From Deltaproteobacteria bacterium (GTDB taxonomy: Bacteria; Desulfobacterota; Deferrisomatia; Deferrisomatales; BM512), in contig PKTU01000169.1 in NCBI GenBank assembly GCA_002869005.1, forward strand, positions 1 to 48,249: 48,249 bases of DNA. Reading direction: 5' to 3'. How positions within the stretch are numbered: the first letter of the stretch is position 1; each line of letters opens with the position of its first letter. The notes below the pieces were generated by a model. That model saw only the letters and a list, made by a program, of their open reading frames with translations, searched no databases and was not told the DNA's origin. Below, piece after piece: positions 36,023 through 43,952 of this stretch. A program made the translations under genes and the position numbers.

Positions 36023-37030
36023 GTGAACGACACTGAACGTGAGCTCTTCCTCTATAAATTGACCGAGAGGCTCACTTCATTTGAGAGTACTGCCTTGCTT
36101 GCCGAAGAGGCGCTGAAGATCCTCGCCGATCTCTTTGGTGCCGCAGGGGGGATCTGCGTGGTGCGCTCAACATTTACTCAACCGATGGCTTTCGCCTCGC
36201 AGATAAACGTCAACATCTCCGAGGAGCTCCAGCAGGACTGGATAGAGCTTTCATTAAAAAAAGGCCTCTCAGAGATAGACTCCATAAAGACACTCTCGGG
36301 TCAAAAGTTTAATGAATTTTTCGGCGGGCTATTACCAAAAGACTTTAGCACGGCGGTGCTTGTCCCTCTGCACAATGGCGGAGAGAATTTCGGCATAGCG
36401 ATCCTTCTTGGCGATGACGAAAAAGGTGAAATTACTTTTAATGGCGAGGAAGCGAAGTTTGTCGCCGAGCGTGTGGCGATTGCTTTTAAAATAGCGTTGA
36501 GGTACCAGGAAGCGCTGGGTTTAGCATACATAGATTCCCTTACTGACCTATATAATTCAAGATACTTGCCGGTAATTTTGGACCGCAGACTTCAGGATGC
36601 GCGCAAGAATTCTCAGCCGCTTAGCCTGCTCTTTCTCGATATGGATAACTTCCGCGAGGTAAATAATGAGCACGGGCATCAGGCCGGGGGCAAGGCGCTA
36701 ATAGAAGTTGGCTGGATATTGGAGAGGCACGTAAGGGCCGAGGACACCGTCATCCGCTATGGCGGCGATGAGTATACAGTAGTGCTCCCGGCCGCTTCCC
36801 TTGAAAGCGCAAAGGAAATTGCCGAACGCATTCGAGCGGCGATACATGACCACATCTTTCTGAGGCGGGAGGGGCATGAAGTTCATCTTACCGCCAGTAT
36901 CGGGGTAGCCTATTACCCGACGGATGCCGATACGCCTGAAGCGCTCCTGCATCTGGCTGATCAGGCTATGTACCGGGGCAAAGAGACCACGCGAAACGCG
37001 GTCTATTCAGCTGCAAAAAACGGAAAATAA
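36023..37030 (+). CDS. GAF-GGDEF diguanylate cyclase
   Basis: A 335-residue soluble protein. The GAF-like sensor domain is at about 10-165 and the GGDEF domain at about 170-330. The active site is GGDEY (247-251), a functional variant, and the inhibitory I-site RAED (238-241) lies exactly five residues upstream, so feedback by c-di-GMP is expected. The start is GTG 36023. It makes c-di-GMP from two GTP. The stop codon directly abuts the hisS ATG with no spacing, so the two are co-transcribed, an uncommon neighbour pair. The PilZ protein at 6607 is a possible receptor. Confidence 0.92.
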   Translation: MNDTERELFLYKLTERLTSFESTALLAEEALKILADLFGAAGGICVVRSTFTQPMAFASQINVNISEELQQDWIELSLKKGLSEIDSIKTLSGQKFNEFFGGLLPKDFSTAVLVPLHNGGENFGIAILLGDDEKGEITFNGEEAKFVAERVAIAFKIALRYQEALGLAYIDSLTDLYNSRYLPVILDRRLQDARKNSQPLSLLFLDMDNFREVNNEHGHQAGGKALIEVGWILERHVRAEDTVIRYGGDEYTVVLPAASLESAKEIAERIRAAIHDHIFLRREGHEVHLTASIGVAYYPTDADTPEALLHLADQAMYRGKETTRNAVYSAAKNGK

Positions 37031-38308
37031 ATGAATATCAAGAGACTCAAGGGGTTCCGGGATATCCTCCCTTCAGAGACCCCTGCCTGGCGCATGGTGG
37101 AAGAGTCCGCCGCGCGTGTATTTGGAAAATATGGTTACGAAGAGCTGCGCCTCCCCCTCCTGGAGGAAACCCCCCTTTTCAAACGCACAATCGGCGAGGC
37201 TACGGATATAGTAGAGAAGGAGATGTATACCTTCACCGACGCCGGCGACAATATGGTTACCCTACGCCCAGAGGGTACCGCGTCTACGGTTAGGGCATAC
37301 GTTGAAAACGGGTTTGCTCGCTCTCACCCCAAGGAACGTTGGTATTATATGGGGCCGATGTTCAGGAGAGAGCGGCCGCAAAAGGGAAGGTTTCGCCAAT
37401 TCCACCAGATTGGCGCGGAGTGTTTTGGCTGGGCGGAGCCCGCCGCGGACGCAGACGTAATCTCAATGCTCTGGGATTTCACCGTAGATGTCGGTATCTC
37501 CAGCCGCGTTTCACTGGAGGTCAACTCCCTTGGTTGCGCCTCGGACCGGAGCGTCTATGTGGAGGAGCTGCGTAAGTATCTGCTGACGCGAAGCGAAAGT
37601 TTGTGCGGCAACTGTCAAGAGAGAACGCAACGCAACCCCCTTAGGGTTTTGGACTGCAAGAATCCTAATTGTCAGGAAGCGACCAAGGACGCGCCCGCCC
37701 TTGAAAGCTATCTGTGTGAAGATTGTTCCGAGCATTTCACTTCGGTTTGTGGCATATTGTCTTCTGAAAAGGTGCCCTTTAAAGTTAACAACCGCATGGT
37801 TAGAGGGCTGGATTATTATAATCGCACGACCTTTGAGTTGTTAACCGGCGAGCTTGGCTCACAAAACGCTGTTGCCGCAGGCGGTCGCTACGATGGGCTT
37901 GTGGAGCTATTGGGTGGCCCCGCAGTACCTGCTCTCGGCTTTGCAATGGGAGTGGAGCGGCTTGTGCTTATGGTCGGCGAAGAAGCTGGGAATCGAGCCG
38001 CGCCGGGAGCCTATTTCGTCTACCGCACTGATGAGGGGCAGCGTCGCGCAATCTCCCTCAAGCGGCAGTTAATAGGCGAGGGCTTCAAGGCCGATATGGA
38101 CTATGAAGAGCGCAGCCTAAAAGCGCAGATGCGCGCTGCGGGTTCCAGCGGGGCCGCATTTGCCGTCATCTTCGGTGAAAGTGAAATCGCCGGAGACAAG
38201 GTTACAATAAAAGAAATGCAAACGAGTGAGCAGGTCACCCTGCCTGATAAAGAAGCTAAGGATTATTTAATTCAGAGGCTCCGCATGGAGTCCGAGTTGG
38301 GAGATTAA
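37031..38308 (+). CDS. hisS: Histidyl-tRNA synthetase
   Basis: A 425-residue class II synthetase. Motif 1 lies in RLPLLEETPLFKRTIGE. Motif 2 is WYYMGPMFRRERPQKGRFRQFHQIGAE, split here only for description. The histidine-binding segment is VRGLDYYNRTTFEL, and AAGGRYDGLVELLGG with GFAMGVERL gives motif 3. The C-terminal anticodon-binding domain is ~330-425. It has four CxxC-like cysteines in an insertion (CGNC, CKNPNC, CEDC), suggesting a structural zinc site. The ATG immediately follows the stop of the cyclase gene, with no distinct SD. Confidence 0.97.
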   Translation: MNIKRLKGFRDILPSETPAWRMVEESAARVFGKYGYEELRLPLLEETPLFKRTIGEATDIVEKEMYTFTDAGDNMVTLRPEGTASTVRAYVENGFARSHPKERWYYMGPMFRRERPQKGRFRQFHQIGAECFGWAEPAADADVISMLWDFTVDVGISSRVSLEVNSLGCASDRSVYVEELRKYLLTRSESLCGNCQERTQRNPLRVLDCKNPNCQEATKDAPALESYLCEDCSEHFTSVCGILSSEKVPFKVNNRMVRGLDYYNRTTFELLTGELGSQNAVAAGGRYDGLVELLGGPAVPALGFAMGVERLVLMVGEEAGNRAAPGAYFVYRTDEGQRRAISLKRQLIGEGFKADMDYEERSLKAQMRAAGSSGAAFAVIFGESEIAGDKVTIKEMQTSEQVTLPDKEAKDYLIQRLRMESELGD

Positions 38309-38309
38309 G

Positions 38310-38675
38310 ATGAGCAGAACAATGGCGAGCATTTTTGTTGCTGTTGCCGCCTTTGCCTTGGCTGTCGGCGTAGCCAGCGCGGACAATTGCCTCGACGGCG
38401 GATGCCATGCGGATGAGGTTAATTATAAGTACCTACATGGGCCCCTTGCTGCGGAGGAGCTTGGAATGGAGGGCTGCACCTCCTGCCATAAGCCTGTAGG
38501 GAATGCTTGCTCGGCTGATAAGCGTGGCGACTTCGAGTTCGCGGCGGCGGAGAAAGAGCTTTGCAGCATCTGTCACGGCCGCTCCACCGCGACGGACCAC
38601 CTCCAACAGCATGATAATTGTCTTGACTGTCATTCCCCACATGGCTCCGATGATAGCAGCTCAATGCAGCGTTAG
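38310..38675 (+). CDS. Small periplasmic multihaem (tetrahaem) c-type cytochrome
   Basis: A 121-residue protein with a signal peptide (~1-24, FVAVAAFALAVGVASA|D). Four haem-attachment motifs are visible: CLDGGCH (27-33, a CX4CH variant), CTSCH (56-60), CSICH (85-89) and CLDCH (104-108). Extra histidines (H43, H97, H101, H111) could be distal ligands. A single further C67 is unpaired. The spacing and the closing CHSPHGS resemble the doubled-CXXCH/cytochrome c7-type family. It begins 1 nt after the hisS stop, so it is transcribed with a tRNA synthetase. Likely periplasmic electron transfer (inferred). Confidence 0.85.
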   Translation: MSRTMASIFVAVAAFALAVGVASADNCLDGGCHADEVNYKYLHGPLAAEELGMEGCTSCHKPVGNACSADKRGDFEFAAAEKELCSICHGRSTATDHLQQHDNCLDCHSPHGSDDSSSMQR

Positions 38676-38695
38676 CAGATGAAATATTTAAGACG

Positions 38696-38733
38696 GAGAG
38701 GGGGCCACTGTTAAGAGGTGGCCCTCTTGTTAT
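38696..38733 (+). terminator. Terminator after cytochrome gene
   Basis: Stem formed by AGAGGGGGCCAC and GTGGCCCTCT (two-G bulge) followed by TGTTATTT. Confidence 0.65.
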
Positions 38734-38774
38734 TTCTCGGCACCACAGGCCGCACCTGAAAGGATATAACGACG

Positions 38775-40568
38775 ATGGAAGGATGGAAGCGGACGCACCA
38801 CCTGGGTGAGTTGCGCATTGAAGATAATGAAAAGACAGTTACCTTGATGGGCTGGGTTCACCGTCGGCGTGACCACGGCGGACTGGTTTTTCTCGACCTG
38901 CGTGACCGAGAGGGCATAACGCAAGTGGTTTTCTACCCGGACCTTTCAAATGAAGCGCATGAGCTTGCGCATCAGGTGCGAAGCGAGTTCGTAGTGGCGC
39001 TTAAAGGCATAGTCACCCCTCGCCCGGAGGAGACCGCCAACAAGGATCTCGCCACGGGGGAGATAGAGGTGCGGGCGACCGACCTTAAGATACTTAGCCG
39101 TGCTAAAACCACCCCCTTTCAGATAGCAGATGAAAGCGAAGTTGGCGAGGACCTTCGTTTAAGGTACAGATATCTGGACCTTAGGCGCCCGGAGCTTCAG
39201 GATAATCTCAGGGTTCGCCATGCTGCGACCTCCTCGATACGACGCTTTCTTGATGGCGAAGGTTTTTGGGACATCGAGACCCCGGTACTCACGCGGTCGA
39301 CCCCGGAGGGCGCGAGGGACTTCCTGGTGCCTAGCCGCCTCAGTAGCGGAGAGTTCTACGCCCTTCCTCAATCGCCACAGCTCTTCAAGCAGCTTTTAAT
39401 GGTCTCGGGCATCGACAGGTATTACCAGATCGTCAAATGTTTTCGCGATGAAGACCTTAGGGCGGACAGGCAGCCTGAGTTTACACAAGTCGACCTTGAG
39501 ATGAGCTTCGTTGAGCAGGACGACATCATAGAGATTATGGAGCGGATGGTAAGTACCCTCTTCGCCGAGGTTAAGGGAAGCAGCCTTGTAACTCCATTTC
39601 CCCGAATCACCTATGCAGATGCCATGGCGAGGTATGGCTGTGACGCGCCCGACACCCGCTTTGGTTTGGAATTAGCGGATGTAACTGAAGGCATGGCCGG
39701 AAGCGATTTCAAGGTCTTTGCCAAGGTGGCCTCTTCAGGCGGCGCGGTTAAGGGTATAAACGCGAAGACCGCAGGTGAAAAGCTCTCCAGAAAAGAGATT
39801 GACGATCTGGCTGGCTTTGTCGCCCCCTTTGGCGCAAAGGGTCTGGCGTGGATCAGGATACAGCCCGATGGTGAGTGGCAGTCTCCCATAGCAAAATTTC
39901 TCGGTGATGAAGCCAGAAAAGCGATTGTCGAAGCCTTGGCTCCAGCTCCTGGTGATATTCTTTTCTTCGTTGCAGATACACTCTCGGTAACCAATTTTGC
40001 CCTATCGAAGCTGAGGGTGCACCTTGCCAAGCGTTTGGGTCTTGTCGACGATAGCGTCTGGTCCTTTTGCTGGGTAACTGATTTTCCCCTGGTTGAATGG
40101 GACGAGGAGGAGAAGAGATACTTTGCCCTGCACCACCCCTTCACCAGCCCAAGGGCAGAAGACCTTAATCTCTTAAAAGAGGACCCATCAAGGGTTTTGG
40201 CTACGGCCTATGACCTCGTTCTCAACGGCACGGAGGTTGGCGGCGGTTCAATCCGCATACACGACAGCGAGGTGCAGCAAAAGGTTTTTGAGATGCTGGG
40301 TATTGAGGAGGAGGAGGCCATGGAAAAATTCGGCTTTCTTTTGGAAGGGCTCTCATTTGGAGCGCCGCCCCACGGCGGAATTGCTTTTGGGCTGGATCGG
40401 CTCTGCATGTTTCTAACTGGAACCAGCGCCATTAGAGACGTTATTGCATTTCCCAAAACACAACGCGGCACATGCCTTATGACAGATGCGCCGTCCAAGG
40501 TGGACGAAAAACAACTTAGAGAACTTGGCATAAGGCTCCGGCAATCCGCCAAGCAAGGCGGAAATTGA
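38775..40568 (+). CDS. aspS: Aspartyl-tRNA synthetase (bacterial type, with GAD insertion)
   Basis: A 597-residue class II synthetase. The N-terminal OB-fold anticodon domain has GWVHRRRDHGGLVFLDLRDREG. Motif 1 lies around FLDGEGFWDIETPVLTRSTPEGARDFLVPSR, motif 2 is CFRDEDLRADRQPEFTQVDLE, the GAD insertion domain is about 285-420, and motif 3 is GIAFGLDRLCMFLTG. The length is typical for bacteria. The His in RRDHGG is the residue associated with non-discriminating AspRS, discussed separately. It follows the cytochrome after a terminator. Confidence 0.97.
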   Translation: MEGWKRTHHLGELRIEDNEKTVTLMGWVHRRRDHGGLVFLDLRDREGITQVVFYPDLSNEAHELAHQVRSEFVVALKGIVTPRPEETANKDLATGEIEVRATDLKILSRAKTTPFQIADESEVGEDLRLRYRYLDLRRPELQDNLRVRHAATSSIRRFLDGEGFWDIETPVLTRSTPEGARDFLVPSRLSSGEFYALPQSPQLFKQLLMVSGIDRYYQIVKCFRDEDLRADRQPEFTQVDLEMSFVEQDDIIEIMERMVSTLFAEVKGSSLVTPFPRITYADAMARYGCDAPDTRFGLELADVTEGMAGSDFKVFAKVASSGGAVKGINAKTAGEKLSRKEIDDLAGFVAPFGAKGLAWIRIQPDGEWQSPIAKFLGDEARKAIVEALAPAPGDILFFVADTLSVTNFALSKLRVHLAKRLGLVDDSVWSFCWVTDFPLVEWDEEEKRYFALHHPFTSPRAEDLNLLKEDPSRVLATAYDLVLNGTEVGGGSIRIHDSEVQQKVFEMLGIEEEEAMEKFGFLLEGLSFGAPPHGGIAFGLDRLCMFLTGTSAIRDVIAFPKTQRGTCLMTDAPSKVDEKQLRELGIRLRQSAKQGGN

Positions 40569-40578
40569 CCTCGAATTC

Positions 40579-40608
40579 TTGACATACCAGGGTTGTAAAA
40601 GTTATATT
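40579..40608 (+). promoter_or_regulatory. Sigma-70 promoter of the Rrf2 regulator gene
   Basis: A perfect -35 TTGACA (40579-40584), and TTATAT (40602-40607, 17-bp spacer) or TATATT (40603-40608, 18-bp spacer) as -10, 38 bp before the ATG. Confidence 0.8.
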
Positions 40609-40620
40609 GGAAAATATAAC
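40601..40620. promoter_or_regulatory. Palindromic operator overlapping the -10 box
   Basis: GTTATATT, GGAA, AATATAAC: a perfect 8-bp dyad that covers the -10 of the Rrf2 promoter and the start region. Placement fits autorepression. Confidence 0.7.
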
Positions 40621-40645
40621 TCAACTACAATAGGTGTGGATTTCT

Positions 40646-41122
40646 ATGAAACTAACTACTAAAAGCCGCTATGGTGTGAGGGCGATGTTTGACATTGCCT
40701 ACAATGCGGGGGGGCTCCCCGCACAAATCAAGGACATCTCGGAGCGTCAGCGTATAAGCCCACGGTACCTCGAGCAGATATTTCAAAAACTAAAGAAGGT
40801 GGGCATACTAGGATCAAAGAGAGGTCCAAAGGGGGGGTATTATCTCCGCAAAAAGCCGGAAGATATAACCCTTTATGAGATAATAACCGCCACGGAAGGG
40901 CCAATTGAGCTAGTCTTCTGTGTCGGGCAGGATGAGGACGGCGCCTCCTGTAACGCTTCTTGTGACCTAAAGGAAGAGTGTGTTGCCAGCCCTCTCTGGA
41001 AGGATGTGGGCGAACAGATTGCCACGATCTTCAGGAATACAACGATACAAAAGCTTTGCGATAAAGCTGAGGAGCTTGGCATCGAGCGCAAACTTGACGC
41101 ACGGTTTATGTACTACATTTGA
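40646..41122 (+). CDS. Rrf2 family transcriptional regulator
   Basis: A 158-residue regulator starting MKLTTKSRYGVRAMFDIAYNAGG, the typical Rrf2 N-terminus, with a winged helix including ISPRYLEQIFQKLKKVGILGSKRGPKGGY. Cysteines C92, C102, C106 and C112 lie in the loop that holds the Fe-S cluster in IscR (C92, C98, C104) and NsrR; the spacing is not identical, so the cofactor is uncertain. CymR-like members lack such cysteines. No isc or cys genes follow; the next gene is pgk after a terminator. ATG 40646 is preferred to 40634. Confidence 0.9.
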   Translation: MKLTTKSRYGVRAMFDIAYNAGGLPAQIKDISERQRISPRYLEQIFQKLKKVGILGSKRGPKGGYYLRKKPEDITLYEIITATEGPIELVFCVGQDEDGASCNASCDLKEECVASPLWKDVGEQIATIFRNTTIQKLCDKAEELGIERKLDARFMYYI

Positions 41123-41160
41123 TTTAGTCGCACAAAATTGATAAAGACAGCTTTTTATGC

Positions 41161-41189
41161 CCCGGCCATTGGCCGGGTTTTGTTTTTTT
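41161..41189 (+). terminator. Terminator after the Rrf2 gene
   Basis: CCCGGCC, loop ATT, GGCCGGG, then TTTTGTTTTTTT. Confidence 0.92.
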
Positions 41190-41321
41190 ACTTTCAAATG
41201 AGTCAAGTTGATAAAAGAATATTTGGCCCAGCCGGCCTTGCCAAAGGGCCTTCAGAGTAAGAGAATGGGTTGCAAAACTCACGGGTGCCTTAACATCTGA
41301 ATAGCTTGAAGGGGAATCGCA

Positions 41322-42509
41322 ATGGCCGTAAGAAGCCTGGATCAACTCCCAATCTCCAATTGCAGAGTATTCGTCCGCGCCGACCTCAATGTTCCCTTGA
41401 GGGGGGGCGAGGTCGCAGACGATACGAGGATTAGGGCTGCAATACCGACTATTAAAAAGATTATCTCCTCTGGCGGATCCGTAATTCTTGCAAGCCACCT
41501 CGGGAGACCCAAGGGAGAACCAAACCCCCAATTTACGCTGGCGCCGGTGGCGAAGCTTCTCCCCAGCCTTCTCGGTAGGGAGGTGAAGTTTTCTCCTGAT
41601 GTTGTCGGCGAAGAAGCATCAACCCTTTCCTCGAACCTTAAGGGGGGGGAGGTGCTCCTCTTGGAGAATCTCCGTTTTGAGGCTGGCGAGACGAAAAACG
41701 ACCCGGAGTTATCAAAAAAATTGGCATCATTTGCCGATGTTTACGTAAATGACGCCTTCGGTACCAGCCACCGAGCCCATGCCTCTACCGCGGGTATTGC
41801 AGAATTTTTTACTCCCGACAAGAAGGGGGCGGGTTATCTCATGTTGCGGGAGCTGGAGGCGTTTTCAAGGGTTCTTGAGGAGCCTGACAGGCCTCTTGTG
41901 GCAATACTCGGCGGCGCGAAGGTGAGCGACAAGATTGCGGTCATCGAGAACCTCCTGAAGAAGATCGATATCATGCTAATCGGCGGCGCGATGGCTTATA
42001 CCTTCCTGCTGTCAAAGGGGGTCGCCGTGGGAGCCTCCCTTGTCGAAGCCGACCGGGTTAAGCTTGCTGCGGACCTAATTAAACTGGCCGATGAGAGAGG
42101 AGTTGAACTCCTGCTCCCCAGCGACCACATAGCCGCTGCGGAGATCTCATCTAAGGCAACACCTTTTACCACTGAGGGGGAAGCGATACCGGAAGGCCTT
42201 ATGGGTGTTGATATAGGCCCCCGGACCATAAAAAGATACGTCGACGCGGTTAACAAGGGCGCGACCATTGTGTGGAATGGACCGATGGGGGTCTTTGAGG
42301 AGCCTCTTTTTTCCAAAGGCACCTTTGCTCTGGCTGAAGCGCTCGGCGCTTCGGCGGGGTTCACCGTTGTTGGCGGCGGGGATTCGGTAGCGGCGGTAAA
42401 TAGAGCGGGTCTTGCCGAAAAGATGGGCCACGTATCCACCGGCGGAGGGGCCTCGCTGGAGCTTCTTGAGGGAAAGCGTCTGCCGGGAATCGCCGCACTT
42501 GAAGGGTGA
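41322..42509 (+). CDS. pgk: Phosphoglycerate kinase
   Basis: A 395-residue glycolytic enzyme transferring phosphate between 1,3-bisphosphoglycerate and ADP. The substrate site is VFVRADLNVPLRGGEVADDTRI, followed by SHLGRPKGE and the HRAHAS region. The nucleotide domain has AILGGAKVSDKI and GNGPMGVFE-like WNGPMGVFE, closing with GGGDSVAAV and STGGGASLELLEGK. It precedes tpiA by 14 bp. The usual gap gene is not upstream here. Confidence 0.97.
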   Translation: MAVRSLDQLPISNCRVFVRADLNVPLRGGEVADDTRIRAAIPTIKKIISSGGSVILASHLGRPKGEPNPQFTLAPVAKLLPSLLGREVKFSPDVVGEEASTLSSNLKGGEVLLLENLRFEAGETKNDPELSKKLASFADVYVNDAFGTSHRAHASTAGIAEFFTPDKKGAGYLMLRELEAFSRVLEEPDRPLVAILGGAKVSDKIAVIENLLKKIDIMLIGGAMAYTFLLSKGVAVGASLVEADRVKLAADLIKLADERGVELLLPSDHIAAAEISSKATPFTTEGEAIPEGLMGVDIGPRTIKRYVDAVNKGATIVWNGPMGVFEEPLFSKGTFALAEALGASAGFTVVGGGDSVAAVNRAGLAEKMGHVSTGGGASLELLEGKRLPGIAALEG

Positions 42510-42523
42510 GGAGGGAAGCTGAG

Positions 42524-43279
42524 ATGAGAAAGTATCTAATTATAGGCAATTGGAAGATGAATCAAAATAGATCCGAAACAGCGGCATTTTTAGATGACTT
42601 CCTCCCTCTATATAAAAAAAACGAAGATGTGGAGGTAGGGATTGCTCCTCCTTTTACAAGCATCGGGGTATGCGGCGATAAATTGTCGGAGTCCTCAATT
42701 TTTTTGGGCGCGCAGAATTGCCACTGGGAGGACTCCGGGGCATATACCGGTGAAATCTCTGCGGGGATGTTAAAAGAATGTGGCTGTTCTTTCGCTATAA
42801 TAGGCCATTCGGAGCGCCGCCAACTCTTTGGCGAGAGTGACGAGGGGGTAAACAAGCGAGCCCTCGCACTCTTGTCCGCTGGCCTTACCCCTATAGTTTG
42901 TGTCGGCGAGACCCTTGACGAGCGGGAGCAGGGAGAAGCTTTTAACGTGGTTACTCGCCAACTCGAACGGGGCCTCGCAGGTGTTTCCCCTGAAAAGCTC
43001 TCGCAAGTCGTGGTTGCGTATGAACCCGTTTGGGCTATAGGAACAGGTAAAACCGCAAGCACAGCTCAAGCACAAGAGGTCCATAAACTAATACGAAAAG
43101 TTATTGCCAAGCTGGGGGGGGATAGTATATCCCAGCAAACGCGTATCCTATATGGTGGAAGCGTTAATGATAAAAATGCCGCGTCATTGCTGAGGGAAAA
43201 CGATATTGACGGCGCGCTCGTCGGAGGGGCGAGTTTAGATGCACAAAAATTTGCATCGTTGGTGGGTTTTCGTGTATAA
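42524..43279 (+). CDS. tpiA: Triosephosphate isomerase
   Basis: A 251-residue TIM barrel interconverting dihydroxyacetone phosphate and glyceraldehyde 3-phosphate. Catalytic residues: K11 (GNWKMN), H95 (IIGHSERR) and E167 (VAYEPVWAIGTG). The phosphate-binding YGGSVN and GALVGGASL are present. ATG 42524 has SD GGAGG 9 nt upstream and is preferred to the GTG at 42506. Co-transcribed with pgk. Confidence 0.97.
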   Translation: MRKYLIIGNWKMNQNRSETAAFLDDFLPLYKKNEDVEVGIAPPFTSIGVCGDKLSESSIFLGAQNCHWEDSGAYTGEISAGMLKECGCSFAIIGHSERRQLFGESDEGVNKRALALLSAGLTPIVCVGETLDEREQGEAFNVVTRQLERGLAGVSPEKLSQVVVAYEPVWAIGTGKTASTAQAQEVHKLIRKVIAKLGGDSISQQTRILYGGSVNDKNAASLLRENDIDGALVGGASLDAQKFASLVGFRV

Positions 43280-43319
43280 AGCCTGTTCTTGAGACTTCAT
43301 AGGAAGGAACCTGTAACAA

Positions 43320-43706
43320 ATGACGATTTTCTTGACCATAATTCATGTGCTGGTTTCCCTGGCCCTCATTGGCATAGTGTTGCTACAGAGGGGTAAGGGC
43401 GCTGACATGGGTGCGGCTTTCGGTGGTGCAAGCCAGGCAGTTTTCGGGACATCCGGGGCCACCACCTTTTTGGGCAAGCTCACCGCCACGGCAGCGGTGG
43501 TCTTTATGATCACCTCCATCGGGTTAGGGCTTATGGGCCGCTCTTCATCCGCTAACTCTGATTCGACCTTCTTCACAGAGCAGCCGGCCGCTACTGCACC
43601 TGCGCAGATGCCTGAAGGAGCAGCAGCAACGGCACCAGCCAATGAGCAACCGGCAACAGCGGCTCCGGCAGAGCAGCAGGAACCCGTAGAGGAAGAGACA
43701 AAATAA
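43320..43706 (+). CDS. secG: Preprotein translocase subunit SecG
   Basis: A 128-residue small subunit of the SecYEG channel. Two membrane helices (about 4-22 and 55-73) flank LLQRGKGADMGAAFGGASQAVFGTSGATTFLGK, described by its ends QRGKGAD and GGASQAVFG, the SecG signature. The C-terminal ~50 residues are rich in Ala, Pro and Glu and look disordered. It lies 40 bp after tpiA and directly before a tRNA-Leu gene, a common order. Confidence 0.94.
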   Translation: MTIFLTIIHVLVSLALIGIVLLQRGKGADMGAAFGGASQAVFGTSGATTFLGKLTATAAVVFMITSIGLGLMGRSSSANSDSTFFTEQPAATAPAQMPEGAAATAPANEQPATAAPAEQQEPVEEETK

Positions 43707-43713
43707 AACAAGT

Positions 43714-43799
43714 GCCCAAGTGGTGGAATTGGTAGACACGCTATCTTGAGGGGGTAGTGGGAAACACCCGTGCCGGTTCGAATCCGGCCTTGGGCACCA
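43714..43799 (+). tRNA. tRNA-Leu (anticodon GAG)
   Basis: An 86-nt type II tRNA: acceptor GCCCAAG pairs with CTTGGGC (43789-43795), discriminator A and an encoded CCA (43797-43799). The anticodon stem is CTATC / GGTAG with loop TTGAGGG, giving anticodon GAG at 43748-43750. A long variable arm and T-arm GCCGG-TTCGAAT-CCGGC are present. It reads CUC and CUU codons. Confidence 0.96.
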
Positions 43800-43808
43800 A
43801 CAAAATAG

Positions 43809-43842
43809 AGAGGCCATCCAAATAGGGTGGCCTCTTTCATTT
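43809..43842 (+). terminator. Terminator after tRNA-Leu
   Basis: AGAGGCCATCC, loop AAATA, GGGTGGCCTCT (11 bp, one U-G), followed by TTCATTTTT. Confidence 0.88.
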
Positions 43843-43952
43843 TTCCTCTTACACGCTGCTTACTTGATGGAATTTCGTACTTGTGATATCTCTGACATGG
43901 TAACGCGGCGATTTAATAGATGCTTAATAAATTTTGATCTGTGAGGTCATCG

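Noticed and set aside
39611-40144. 177-codon open frame antisense to aspS, and similar long antisense frames over thiolase, pgk and hppA
   Set aside because: Shadows produced by the codon bias of the real genes; no independent start signals or motifs.
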